From the NCBI GenBank assembly GCA_022822005.1, contig JAJECO010000046.1:62001-126000 (forward strand): DNA of 64,000 nt. The letters are read 5' to 3'. Made by a program: the position numbers and the translations under genes. Source of the stretch: Candidatus Poribacteria bacterium. Lineage in GTDB: Bacteria; Poribacteria; WGA-4E; PCPOR2b. This document shows positions 1 to 11,200 of the stretch, in pieces. Under the pieces are notes generated by a model. It saw nothing but the letters and a program-made list of their open reading frames with translations. It searched no databases and was not told the origin of the DNA. Position 1 is the first letter of the stretch. Each line of letters opens with the position of its first letter.

Positions 1-11
1 CAGATGTCATA

Positions 12-1244
12 TCATTTTGAGGTCAACAACCGCCATGTCGTTGCTACGATCAGTACCAGCGAAAAGGCAAGTCCTATCGCACTCACGGCCACAATCCCGG
101 CTTCTGCAAACACCGCACCCGTTCCCAAACTACCTGCTCCTGCGGCCAGCGCCACCATCATTTCACCAGCTCCCTGTGCCCGCCCTCTCTCAGGAGGCAA
201 AAGGCCACTGAAAAACAGCGCTGAGCCCGCGATAAAACAGAAATTCCATCCCAATCCCAGTAGGAACAGACTAAAGGCAAGCATGGGAACCTGACCGGAC
301 ATTGGTGTAAGCACGGCAGAAGCACCCAGTATCAATGCGCCAAAAACTATGATTGTCACGTTACCCAAACGGTTTGACAGCCGACTCGTCAAACTCGAAA
401 GCCCGTACATCCCCAATGTATGCGCCATTATCACCCACGAAATTGCCTGTTCACCATGGGCGTGGTGATTCATGTGCAGCGGTGTAATCACCATAATTAG
501 CGTCATAACAAATTGACCAATTATCGTAGCCGCCAAACCAAGCCTCACCGTTCTGTCGACAAAGATTTGCCACAATTTTCGCCCGGTGTTCTTCTCCTCC
601 GCGTCATTCAAATCTCCCGTCAGCGTTCGCCCAACCTTCATGGGATCCGGATATAGTAGGAGAAGGGTCAGCATCAGTGCAAGGGCAGCAAGCACTACTG
701 ATATCAGATAAGGACCGGCGTGACCATGCAAGCCAAACGATGTCGCCACCCAAGTCGCAGGAGATACAAGGAGTGGCCCACCGACTGCGCCTATAGTCCC
801 CGCAAACACAATAAGACCGATCACTCCTGCTCGCTTAATCGGGTGATAGACCTCAGCTGCAATAAAACGCGCCTGTTCGCTTACGCCGCGTCCCATACCC
901 ATCAACAACACACCGCCGCAGAGCCATGGCAATGATTCCCACACGCTGATTGCTAGAACGCAGAGCACTGATCCGATTGCAGTAAATAGATACCCCAGCG
1001 ATAGACCTGGCCTCCGCCCGATGCGGTCCATGAGCCATCCGACAGGGTAGGCAGCGATAGCTCTGCCCAACATCATCATAGTGGGTGGTATTCCTGCGGC
1101 CCGGTCTGTCCCACCAAGGTGTGCAGAAATAATCGGCAAGAGTGTAAACGACAAAATCATTGATGCGCTGAACAGACTCTGCGATATGAACAGCGTGGCT
1201 GTTATCCGCTGCTGCACAGAACGCAGAGTCGCTGACATGGACAT
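12..1244 (-). CDS. MFS transporter
   Basis: 410 aa ORF, many hydrophobic helices, MFS-like loop 'GWLMDRIGRRPGL'. Confidence 0.9.
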   Translation of the reverse strand: MSMSATLRSVQQRITATLFISQSLFSASMILSFTLLPIISAHLGGTDRAAGIPPTMMMLGRAIAAYPVGWLMDRIGRRPGLSLGYLFTAIGSVLCVLAISVWESLPWLCGGVLLMGMGRGVSEQARFIAAEVYHPIKRAGVIGLIVFAGTIGAVGGPLLVSPATWVATSFGLHGHAGPYLISVVLAALALMLTLLLLYPDPMKVGRTLTGDLNDAEEKNTGRKLWQIFVDRTVRLGLAATIIGQFVMTLIMVITPLHMNHHAHGEQAISWVIMAHTLGMYGLSSLTSRLSNRLGNVTIIVFGALILGASAVLTPMSGQVPMLAFSLFLLGLGWNFCFIAGSALFFSGLLPPERGRAQGAGEMMVALAAGAGSLGTGAVFAEAGIVAVSAIGLAFSLVLIVATTWRLLTSK

Positions 1245-1734
1245 AGGCGTTTTCGCTAAGAACTAAAATTGGAGCAATCCAACCCGTGCTGCACTTTAGT
1301 GTTATGTAGCTGCATTTCAGCTGCGAACATTGTATGTGCATCTTCAAGCTCAGGTTATATCTTATCATTTACCAAATGTAGGGTCAAATCTAAAACATTT
1401 GGATTAAAACAATCTACAGCGGATTCCTTGTAACACCTCAATCCCAACCGCATTGGGGCGCGTGATCAAACCATCAGGTACTTTCCACTCAGGTAACGCC
1501 AATTCCGTTGACAACCGTTGACGGGATAATTATAATGAACATCGTTTACTAATGGCAGTCGAAATCAGACTTTTCCTTTGATGGCAAGAATGAGATTTGC
1601 CCGTATAAATCGGGATTTACCTCCACTCACGCCAAGTAGCCTCTTTTCATGGACGCAGCACGCTGCCAGACTCCCGTAGCAAACTGGTGCAAGAAGTTGC
1701 AGCGTGCTTTGATATAATTCAAAAGGATTCAAAA

Positions 1735-2796
1735 ATGCCCAGAGAACTTATTGCTATTGCGCCACGCACACCTGTGCTTCGCGAATATGAGGAACCATCA
1801 CTCAACCCCGGTGAAATACGGCTGCGAAGCATCTTTTCTGCCCCCAAACACGGATCAGAGCTTCGCGGCTATCGAGCCGAAACCAAGGACCACACCTCCC
1901 CTTTTGAGTGGGAGCGACGGATGCACGTCCCTCTGAATCCCGATGAAATCGAGGATGGAAAAGGAGGTGGTCAGAAATTTCCGACACGATTGGGGAATAT
2001 GACGGTCGGAGAAGTGATTGAAGTTGGCGAAGGCGCTACACATTTTCAGGTAGGGGATCGTGTTTTCGGACACCTACCTATCCGCGAAACACACACCATA
2101 CACGAAGAACGTTTAGATGAAGCCCCAGATAAGATGTCAGCTGAAGCCATCGTGTATTCGGATCCAGCCGGTGTTGCACTCAGTCCCGTGCGAGATGCTA
2201 AAATTGGTCTCGGCGATCGTGTCGCGGTATTTGGGCTTGGCGCAATTGGACAGATGGCGGTGCAGATTGCACGGCTTCAAGGGGCCCGGTGGATCGCTGC
2301 AACCGACCCCATCCCCGTCCGTCGAGAGCTTGCCAAGCAGCACGGTACAGATGTGGCTATCGATCCCATTGCAGAGGACGCTGGGTTGATTATCAAAGAC
2401 CTAACAGACAAAATTGGCGTTGATGTCTCCTTGGAAACAAGCGGTATTTATGGTGCGTTAAACGACGCGCTGCGAGCGACGGGTTACATGGGAACTATTG
2501 TGTCTTCGGCATATTACACGGGGGACGCCCGTGCGTTGAGCCTTGAGGGGGAATGGCACCGAAATCGGTTGACCATGGTTTCGACCCGTGATGTGAGCCA
2601 ACCGCTTCCTGACCATCCGTTGTGGGACACACCGCGTCTGCATACGGAGGCTTTCGCGCTGTTACAAGAAGGACGGCTTTCGGTGGAAGGCTTGGTCTAT
2701 CCCATTGTTCCGTTCAGTGAGTCTGCTGAAGCCTATAGCGATATTGATGAGGCACCGGAAAAGAGCATCAAGTTGGGTGTCGTTTACGGAGACTAA
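1735..2796 (+). CDS. Zinc-binding-type alcohol dehydrogenase / MDR family oxidoreductase
   Basis: 'GDRVAVFGLGAIGQMAVQIARLQGA' Rossmann motif; start chosen at internal ATG 'MPRELIAIAP'. Confidence 0.85.
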   Translation: MPRELIAIAPRTPVLREYEEPSLNPGEIRLRSIFSAPKHGSELRGYRAETKDHTSPFEWERRMHVPLNPDEIEDGKGGGQKFPTRLGNMTVGEVIEVGEGATHFQVGDRVFGHLPIRETHTIHEERLDEAPDKMSAEAIVYSDPAGVALSPVRDAKIGLGDRVAVFGLGAIGQMAVQIARLQGARWIAATDPIPVRRELAKQHGTDVAIDPIAEDAGLIIKDLTDKIGVDVSLETSGIYGALNDALRATGYMGTIVSSAYYTGDARALSLEGEWHRNRLTMVSTRDVSQPLPDHPLWDTPRLHTEAFALLQEGRLSVEGLVYPIVPFSESAEAYSDIDEAPEKSIKLGVVYGD

Positions 2797-2850
2797 CACG
2801 TAAAGAATACTACATTTTATCGGAACGCATACCGATAAGGAGAACACAGA

Positions 2851-4026
2851 ATGTCCGAGCGTAAAAAAATTGCAGCAATCATTACCGAGTACCGTCCGGG
2901 ATCACACGCCGATGTAATCGTCACTAAGTTCCTGAAGGGAATCCCGACAGACGATGGATTGATTCAACCGCGCATCGAAATCGCATCAATGTATGTCGAT
3001 CAGTTTCCCGAAAACGATCTGAGCCGCGGGTTCGCCACAGCGCATAACGTGCCGATCTATCCGAGTATCGCCAAGGCGTTGACGCTCGGGGGCAGTGAGC
3101 TCGCTGTCGATGGCGTTCTCCTAATCGGCGAGCACGGCGACTACGCTTGGAACGAGAAAGACCAGCAACTCTATCCACGGAAATACTTCATGGAGCAGAT
3201 CTGCGGTGTTTTTTCGACGAGCGGTAGGGGGGTCCCCGTTTTCAACGACAAGCATCTCTCCTACAACTGGCACGATGCCAAATGGATGGTCGACCGTGCA
3301 GCGCAACTCGGTGCACCGTTCATGGCAGGTTCATCATTGCCTTTCGGTTACCGCAACCCATGGCTGGAGCATCCGTTGGAAACTCCTATCACAGAGGCAG
3401 TCTCGATTGGATATTCCGGGCTGGATATCTACGGCTTTCATACGTTAGAAACGCTTCAATGTATGGTTGAGCGGCGTGTTGGCGGTGAGACGGGTGTAGC
3501 AGCCGTGACCTGCCTGGAAGGTGATGCGGTATGGGAGGCAGGTAGAGCCGGGGCATGGTGGCGGGAACTGGCGGAAGCTGCTTGTGCGCCAATTGAGAAT
3601 AAACCGTCCGGGGCTATGGAGGATCACTGCGAAAATCCCGCGCTTTTTCTATTAGAATATCGGGATGGGTTTCGCGGAGCGGCTTTGATGCTGAATGGCT
3701 ATGTAACGGACTTGGCTTACGCGGGAAGGGTCGATGGTGAGATCTACGGTTCGGAATTCTATCTGCACGGGGATCCACATCCACACTTCAGCTACCTCAG
3801 CTTGAATATCGAAGAGATGTTCGTCACCGGAGTCCCAACCTATCCAGTCGAACGGACATTGCTAACGTCGGGCGTGTTAGAAGCCGCATTGGACTCACGC
3901 TATCGTGGCTATATCCATCTCGAAACACCACATCTTGATATCGCATACCGCTCCTACGATTCGATTCCTTGGCGTCCAACGGGACCACGCCCTGTCGGTG
4001 CATCGCAGGAACCGCTGCCGGATTAA
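2851..4026 (+). CDS. Conserved hypothetical protein, possibly oxidoreductase-like
   Basis: 391 aa ORF with RBS-like AAGGAGAA upstream; no decisive motif. Confidence 0.75.
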   Translation: MSERKKIAAIITEYRPGSHADVIVTKFLKGIPTDDGLIQPRIEIASMYVDQFPENDLSRGFATAHNVPIYPSIAKALTLGGSELAVDGVLLIGEHGDYAWNEKDQQLYPRKYFMEQICGVFSTSGRGVPVFNDKHLSYNWHDAKWMVDRAAQLGAPFMAGSSLPFGYRNPWLEHPLETPITEAVSIGYSGLDIYGFHTLETLQCMVERRVGGETGVAAVTCLEGDAVWEAGRAGAWWRELAEAACAPIENKPSGAMEDHCENPALFLLEYRDGFRGAALMLNGYVTDLAYAGRVDGEIYGSEFYLHGDPHPHFSYLSLNIEEMFVTGVPTYPVERTLLTSGVLEAALDSRYRGYIHLETPHLDIAYRSYDSIPWRPTGPRPVGASQEPLPD

Positions 4027-4040
4027 AGTTGTATCGGCAG

Positions 4041-6089
4041 CTACTGAAACGGCACCGGGATCGTCTCCCCGTGCCACGGGAAAGCGTAGCTTGGATCGTT
4101 CACAAAACGGCGCATCCCGACCTCTAACCGAACGGATGTCGAAGATGGGAGTTCGACCGCAAAATACTTGGCATTGACAGCGGTCTCCTTTCCTGTGTAT
4201 TCGCGGTTCGACCGGAGCCATAGATACGGATTTTGATGTAGCTCCTCTTGATTCATCTCTCGATATTTGAGTCCGGTAAACTGATGTTCTCCGAAAGCAC
4301 CTGCCTGTACGATGGCATTTCGAGTTTCAGTCGTGCTGAGGTTCACCAGTTGGATTCCGACGGCATCTGATTCCAATTTATCGACGAGAGCGGCGACATC
4401 TCGTGGCAAGCCGGGGCGGACGTTGTCCCGGTCATAATAGCGCACGGTCGCTCGGAGGAGCCCGCCGTTGTAGACCGACTGCGGTGCCCCCATCATGACC
4501 TGTGTCAGCCCCTTCGTAAAAACGGGATTTGGCGGAAAAAAATTCGTTGTGATAATTTCCTCGACGGAACGGTCATCAAGACGGATCTTATCGAAAGCCT
4601 CTACCGCCCATCGGTACTCCGCGCTCAGTATCTTTTCGGGCCAATCCGGATTCAGTCCGTCGTAGTATTGGAAGCGGGCAAATTCTGTTTCGCCACCGTT
4701 CTTCTCACCGCCTCTTGCTCCAATTTCATTCCAGTCACGCTCAACCTCGCCATCTCGTATCCGCGTGATTAGCTCATAGTCTTCAGCGGACATTGAAGCG
4801 TGATACAGGTGGGCAAGTTCCTGCATCCGCCACGGAATTGGACCGGTATAGACGCCTCTCTTGGGGAGAATGTCATCGTTTGAGGGACCAACGGGCGGGT
4901 CATAACACCAACCGTCAGGACCGTATCGCGTCGGCATTATCAGCTGTCCGTCTTCCCGCGTTATCGAGCTCTCCAACAGTAGCTGGATCTGGGAACGGAG
5001 AAGCTCAAGATAGCCGTAGTCGCCGGTGAGCAGCAAGGCGCATTCAGCGGCGATGGTGAGCGAGTGGAACATGATATTGTAGCCTTGATAGTGATTCCAG
5101 CCGTATTGTCCACCCCACCACAAACCATTGCGCCGCTCTCCAATCTTCCCGGTAGGTCCCACATTGTCGGGCATAATCCCGTTATTGCGACGCATCCGAT
5201 CCAGCCACGCTTCCGTATATTCCAATACCCATCGTTTGTATTTCTCATCGCCAGTATACAGGTAAGCATTGGTGACAAGGGCGGTAGCACCTAAACTATT
5301 CGGAGTGTCGGATTCCAAGACTATTTTCTCGAACAGTTCGACAATCTCTTCCCTGCGTTTTGGGTCTTCATACCAATTTAGTTCAAGATCTTCGACGATT
5401 GGATACAGACTCGCACGCACACCGTAATAGTTGACCTCGCCACCCAGATATCTTCCGGCGAGCAGCATGGTGTTCGCAAAGTTTGCATCTGCATGTAATC
5501 TGGGTCCCTGACTGGAATGAAACGGCGATCGTAGGATCTTATATTCCGGATCGTAATTTGGGGCTTCCGGATCCTCGCCGATGAACATCGCAGCGAATCT
5601 CCGCGCTCGACGGACGTTTTCCGAAACGGTGGGACAGGCAACCCCAAAATCGTAGAACGCCATATTGCCTTCGCCGAGATGATGCCACTCCGTAGATTGC
5701 GCCAAATTCCAGAATTCGTTGTACATCGACGGTCTGAACACTTTTGTGAAATCGTTATGCCGAAGGCGATGATTGAAGCTGTCATCACTGATCCGGGTCG
5801 ACGCGTTCCACCCCTGTAGCGCAAGGTTGAGCAAACTCTCATCGGCACCCATAGCATAGAACAGGGACCAGTTATAGAACTGCTCATATAGGTCGTCGAA
5901 ATCCTCTGCGAAGTAAAGGGCACCTCCCGGTTCAGTGTACTTCTTGAACATCATGGGTGCTGCTTCCTCCATGAGGTCGATAAGATTACGCTCCATCAAC
6001 GCCCATCCGGGTGGCGCAGAGATCTCAGTCGCCTTGATGGAAACCATATCGGGCATGGAGACTCCATTTGCGGAAACACTTGTTGTCAT
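4041..6089 (-). CDS. Conserved hypothetical protein, alpha/alpha-toroid glycosidase/lyase-like
   Basis: 682 aa ORF with helical aromatic-rich repeats (e.g. 'NGLWWGGQYGWNHYQGYNIMFHSLTIAAECALLLTGD'). Confidence 0.7.
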   Translation of the reverse strand: MTTSVSANGVSMPDMVSIKATEISAPPGWALMERNLIDLMEEAAPMMFKKYTEPGGALYFAEDFDDLYEQFYNWSLFYAMGADESLLNLALQGWNASTRISDDSFNHRLRHNDFTKVFRPSMYNEFWNLAQSTEWHHLGEGNMAFYDFGVACPTVSENVRRARRFAAMFIGEDPEAPNYDPEYKILRSPFHSSQGPRLHADANFANTMLLAGRYLGGEVNYYGVRASLYPIVEDLELNWYEDPKRREEIVELFEKIVLESDTPNSLGATALVTNAYLYTGDEKYKRWVLEYTEAWLDRMRRNNGIMPDNVGPTGKIGERRNGLWWGGQYGWNHYQGYNIMFHSLTIAAECALLLTGDYGYLELLRSQIQLLLESSITREDGQLIMPTRYGPDGWCYDPPVGPSNDDILPKRGVYTGPIPWRMQELAHLYHASMSAEDYELITRIRDGEVERDWNEIGARGGEKNGGETEFARFQYYDGLNPDWPEKILSAEYRWAVEAFDKIRLDDRSVEEIITTNFFPPNPVFTKGLTQVMMGAPQSVYNGGLLRATVRYYDRDNVRPGLPRDVAALVDKLESDAVGIQLVNLSTTETRNAIVQAGAFGEHQFTGLKYREMNQEELHQNPYLWLRSNREYTGKETAVNAKYFAVELPSSTSVRLEVGMRRFVNDPSYAFPWHGETIPVPFQ

Positions 6090-6195
6090 CCTCTACTCCT
6101 TTTGGAACAGATATTCTGAATTCGGAACTGATTGGCTGGAAACCCCAGAATTGACAGGCAGTCGTATATCATTCCAAGCTACATCATTGAGCCAT

Positions 6196-6960
6196 CTACC
6201 ACGCGACCCAGCCGCCATCGACTGCAAGGGTTTGTCCTGTTACCCAGTTGGCAGCGTCCGAGGCGAGATACAGAACCGCACCGACAACCTCTTCAACCTC
6301 ACCAACGCGTCCCATCGGAATACGACGCACGACATCATCATAGAACTCCTTGCGCTTCAGAAGCTCGTTGGCAAGCGGAGTCCGCGTAAACGCTGGTGCG
6401 ACTGTATTCACGGTTACATTGTGAGGTGCCCACTCAACCGCGAGCCCCTTCGTCAACGACAGAACGCCCCCCTTGCTGCCTGAGTAAATTGTTCGCAGCG
6501 GCCCTCCTACCAACGCCATTGTCGAAGTGATATTGATAATTTTTCCACTCTCCCGTTCAATCATCGGTTTCACAAGCGCCTGTGTGAGGAAAAACAGTCC
6601 CTTAAGGTTCAAATCATAAACCGTATCCCAATCGTCTTCAGTTACGTCAAGCGCAGGCTTAGGCCGATTTGTCCCGGCGTTATTGACAAGGACATCAACC
6701 CGCCCCCAAACATCAATTGATTCCTGTGCACCGCGGGCAATCTCGTCCATTTTGCTCGCATCGAAAACGACCGGTTCAGCCTTACCACCTGCTGCCTGTA
6801 TCTCTTCTGCAACCTCTTCGAGATCGGACAGCGTCCGACTATTGAGCAGGACATCGGCGCCCATCTGTGCCGCAGCGACTGCGATCCCTCGCCCGATGCC
6901 TTTTCCTGCGCCTGTAACCAACATCACTTTACCATCAAGATTAAATCCTGGAAACTCCAT
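6196..6960 (-). CDS. SDR family oxidoreductase (3-oxoacyl-ACP reductase/gluconate 5-dehydrogenase-like)
   Basis: 'VTGAGKGIGRGIA', 'NNAG', 'YSGSKGG' motifs; start at MEFPGFNLDGK. Confidence 0.93.
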   Translation of the reverse strand: MEFPGFNLDGKVMLVTGAGKGIGRGIAVAAAQMGADVLLNSRTLSDLEEVAEEIQAAGGKAEPVVFDASKMDEIARGAQESIDVWGRVDVLVNNAGTNRPKPALDVTEDDWDTVYDLNLKGLFFLTQALVKPMIERESGKIINITSTMALVGGPLRTIYSGSKGGVLSLTKGLAVEWAPHNVTVNTVAPAFTRTPLANELLKRKEFYDDVVRRIPMGRVGEVEEVVGAVLYLASDAANWVTGQTLAVDGGWVAW

Positions 6961-7031
6961 ACTAAACCTCCATTTTATATGATACGTAATATGCGAAATC
7001 AAGCATTGAATACACCCATGAACCAAAAGAT

Positions 7032-7958
7032 CTATTTCTCTTGCTGAGCCAAGGCTAATTTCAGTGTATTTTCTAACAACATTGCGCGCGTCATCGGGCC
7101 AACACCGCCGGGGACAGGGGTGATGAAACCCGCAACCTCCTTGACATCCTCATAATCAACATCGCCAACAAATCCATTCTCAGCAATAGTAATTCCCACA
7201 TCAATCACAACCGCTCCCGGTTTTACCATGTCTGCCGTAACCAATTCGGGTCTGCCGACCGCCGCAATCAAAATGTCCGCCTGCTGGGTTTCCGATGAAA
7301 GTTCGCGAGTCCTCGTGTGGCAGTAGGAAACTGTTGCATTGCGGTTGAGCAGCATCAATCCGACCGGTTTTCCAACCAGACTACTGCGTCCCACACAAAC
7401 CGCACGACTACCTTCAATCCTTACACCTGTCGATTCGATGAGGCGGATAATTCCTGCCGGCGTACATGGGACAGTCTGTTCACGATTAATGAGAAGATTA
7501 CCTAAATTCACAAGCGTTAAACCATCGGCATCTTTCTCAGGCGCGATTTCGTTGATAATTGTATCCCCATCAATAGAATCAGGGACCGGCATTTGAGCGA
7601 TAATCCCGTGTATATCCTTACAACTGTTCAGCATCTGAATCTGCTCGATCACCGCTGTTTGCGATGCTTCTGCCGGCATCTGATGCACCTCGGAATGAAA
7701 GCCAACATATTTACAGTCCTTCTCCTTGTTACTGACATAGACTGTCGAAGCGGGGTCATCCCCAACTTGGACTACTGCAAGCCCAGGGGTAAATTTCAGC
7801 TTCCTCACTTGCCGTCGAATTTCGCGTCGGATCAATCTGGCAAGCTCTTTTCCATCAATAATTTTCGCCCCGATGTCATCGGGATCCAAAGCAACTGGCA
7901 ATCGTGAATCCTCCTCGTCAAGCGATGTGATGTTTGCAAAAATGCGCTTCCCGTTCAA
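7032..7958 (-). CDS. folD: Bifunctional methylenetetrahydrofolate dehydrogenase/cyclohydrolase
   Basis: 'VGRSSLVGKPVGLMLL', 'PVPGGVGPMTRAMLLENT' FolD signatures. Confidence 0.95.
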   Translation of the reverse strand: MNGKRIFANITSLDEEDSRLPVALDPDDIGAKIIDGKELARLIRREIRRQVRKLKFTPGLAVVQVGDDPASTVYVSNKEKDCKYVGFHSEVHQMPAEASQTAVIEQIQMLNSCKDIHGIIAQMPVPDSIDGDTIINEIAPEKDADGLTLVNLGNLLINREQTVPCTPAGIIRLIESTGVRIEGSRAVCVGRSSLVGKPVGLMLLNRNATVSYCHTRTRELSSETQQADILIAAVGRPELVTADMVKPGAVVIDVGITIAENGFVGDVDYEDVKEVAGFITPVPGGVGPMTRAMLLENTLKLALAQQEK

Positions 7959-8228
7959 AGTTGTTGCTGAATTTTACAGCGCTGTATTATATCATATCTT
8001 GTGTTAAGGATCTACGATTTCTTCAATATAGAAACGGATTAGTGTACCCATCTATCAGACATTTCTTACAATATAGCAGAGGCTCAAAACATGAAGAAAG
8101 AAAAGCATCGTATAAACAAAAGGATAACAGGACAAGTTAGACTCGAAAAACATCAATGTAACGCCTTAACTCAAAGGCTTTAACCGCTTCGCCGGTATCA
8201 CGACTGCTCCGACTTTCGGTATCTGTTC

Positions 8229-11200
8229 ATGGGGAAACTTCTGGCAACATCGTATCTCTTATTCATTGGCATTCTCATTTCCGTGCCTTATACCGCAAGA
8301 TCCGAGCGTGACCCGTTCCAATTGCCCTCCCTTTCCCTTTTACAGAAAACCGAATCCGTTCGATTCAAAGACCTTCCTGATCCCTTCATTCTGAAGCATT
8401 GGCCCCCCATCCGCGACAGCGAACGCATAACAGTTGACGGCGTACAACTCGCCAAAAACTTAGATTATCTCATCGATTACAACGCAGGGACACTCAGGTT
8501 TCTGAAGGACTATCCTCCTGAAGCCACTATTCAGATTACTTACCGGGCTTTGCCCTTTGCAATCAAAAAGGGGTATAAACGAAACCTTTTTCGACAAGAT
8601 CAGCCGTTGGAAGAACCAAGCGATGCGGTTAAGCTGAAACCCCGCGCAGATCTCACTGAACAGCGATCACCGGAATCAGCGCTGCCTCCGGTGCAGGTAA
8701 CAGGCACCCAAACATTCGGTGTTTCGGTCGGCAGCAACAGATCACTGTCTCCGGAACGCGCCTTGCGAATCAGCGTCGACGGAAAAGTCTCGGAAAATGT
8801 GAGCGTCACAGCCCTGCTCTCGGACCAAGATCTGCCCATCCAACCTGAGGGCACAACTGAAAATATTCAAGACATCGATCAGAAACTCATCCGCATAACA
8901 AGCCCAAATGTCACGGGGCTGTTGGGCGACTTCGAAGGATCGCTGGGCAATACAGATATATTCTTCGATCGTGCGCTGGAGGGGGTGCAGGTCTCAGGAG
9001 ATTTCAGGTGGGGAAAATTTCATCTTATTCCGACCGCCATCCCAAAGGGTCAGTCTGACAGCAAGACAATCAGGGGCGAAGAAGGGCGTAGCGAATACCG
9101 GATTGATGCCGATGGTGAGTTTGTCATTGTCAAAGCGGGAACGGAAATTGTCTGGTTAAATGGTCAGCGGATGCGCCGTGGAGAAAACAACGACTACGTG
9201 ATCCGTGACTACGGCGACCCAATTATCGAATTTACGAGTAAACACTTAATCACAAGCAACGATGTAATCCGCGTCGATTTTGAATATATCCCCGAAGACT
9301 TGGCATATCAGCGAAACCTACAAGGTGTCAGTGGTTCGCTGAATCTGCCTGGCGAGCGCGTCACGATTGGAGTCGGCTACGCGGTTGAATCGGATCTAAA
9401 TGACCCGGAAAATGCGTTCATCATCATAAACGAACAGGAATTCAAGGAACTCCAGAGAAACGAGTTGGATGCAGACGGGGATGGAAATCCGCTGATCGCT
9501 CCACAGCGGCGCACCGTATGGGACATTAATGGACGCTTCGACTTCACCGAGAGCCAAGGCTTTCTACAACACGCTCCGATACTGGAAGGGCAGGTAGCGT
9601 TCGGTGCATTAGATCAGAACACCTTCTCCAACCAAGATCAAAAGACACTCAGCCGCGCTTGGAAACTCCTCGCGAATTCGTCAACAGAGAAACTAATGTT
9701 GAATATGGAACTCCGATCTCTTGATGCGGATTTTGTACCTGTGGGTGCGTCGAGCACCAACCGCACACGGTTTCGATACGAGGAACAGTACAGTGATGAA
9801 CAGTTCGATGACCTGTATCTATTGGGTGGCGTGGGTGCATCCCAAAACCCCGATGAAAAGTCCGTAGATCTCGATTTACAGGTGAAGCCGGTCAATTGGC
9901 TCAAACTCGACTACGGCTTAGGACGCACGGAGGAACGTTTCAGGAAATCGGCAGCGCAGCAAAGTCTCAACAGTTTGGAGACGGTTGACCCACCCCCCGA
10001 TGTTACGCTTCGTAATAACCTCAACGGTGGATTTGACTTCAATCCGCGGGAAGGGTTGGTGAAACGTCCATACATCCCTCGCCTCAGAGGTGACTATCGG
10101 AGGAGCACCTCGAAAGTCAGGGGACAGGATCAATTCCGCAAAACTCGTAGGCAAGGACAACTCTCCCAGCGCATTCGCCTGTTTAATCTGAACGCTTCCG
10201 TTGAACAGTTAGAGGCAATTGATCTCGACTTCGACGATAATGTAAATCTCAACCGAAAACGGGATATATCAACAGCACGACTCGATCTGGTAGACTTTCG
10301 ATGGGTCTCGGTTAACACGAAATATGCAATAGAGGAGGCCTACGATAAAGAACCGTTGCTTACGGTTGATGGAAGAGCGTTAGGCTTCTCGGATTGGCAG
10401 TCTGCGACGAACGCAAGAACTTGGACGGTGGGGCTTTTTTCGCAACCGCGTAAATGGGCAAACGTCTCGACAAACATCTCTCGACGTGTGTTCAAAGCGC
10501 AGCGAGGACCAGCGTCCGACTCAAAGACACAGTTGGCGGATATCGAAATGCGTCTCACGCCATTCAATCGGGCGTTGGACGGCCAACTCATCTACGAACT
10601 CGACAAGAAATTAGCGACGGAACGACGTGAAATTTTCACAAATATCAATCCGTTCACAGGACGGGAGATTAAGCCGGGCGAAGGACATTATGTCAGAATC
10701 GACGATCTGCACTACCGGGAAGATTTCGAGGAGGGAGACTATATCAAATTCATCCAGAATGTTGAAGACAAACCCGTTTCTGCAATTGATATGAAATTAA
10801 GCTTGCGTTTTCAGCCCCGCCGTCTCACATCACGTCGGAGGAGTGAGGTAACCGCTGGGGCCAAGCAGCCCGAAACCCCAAGTAACTTAGTATGGTTGGC
10901 AAACGCCATTCGTGGTCAGGCTGTCGTCAATATAACGGAAGAACAGGAAGATCCAGATCCATCAAGCCTCTATCTGTTGCGAAACTTGCGCAACGAACGT
11001 ACAGTTTTTGGGAGAGTCAATCAGCGATATCGGCTCGATTTTTCCCCTTCACCGCTACTGAACTTAGATCTCGGCTTTGATACCAATCGCCTGCTGAACA
11101 AGCGGATTAATAGCCGCGAACGACGCCGACATAGTCGGGATTGGGAGATAGATTTAACGCTGAACCCAACGTCGAAACTCTCATTCAAAGCAAAATGGGA

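Noticed and set aside
853-1368. 171-aa minus ORF overlapping the MFS gene
   Set aside because: Out-of-frame shadow ORF of the transporter with atypical composition.
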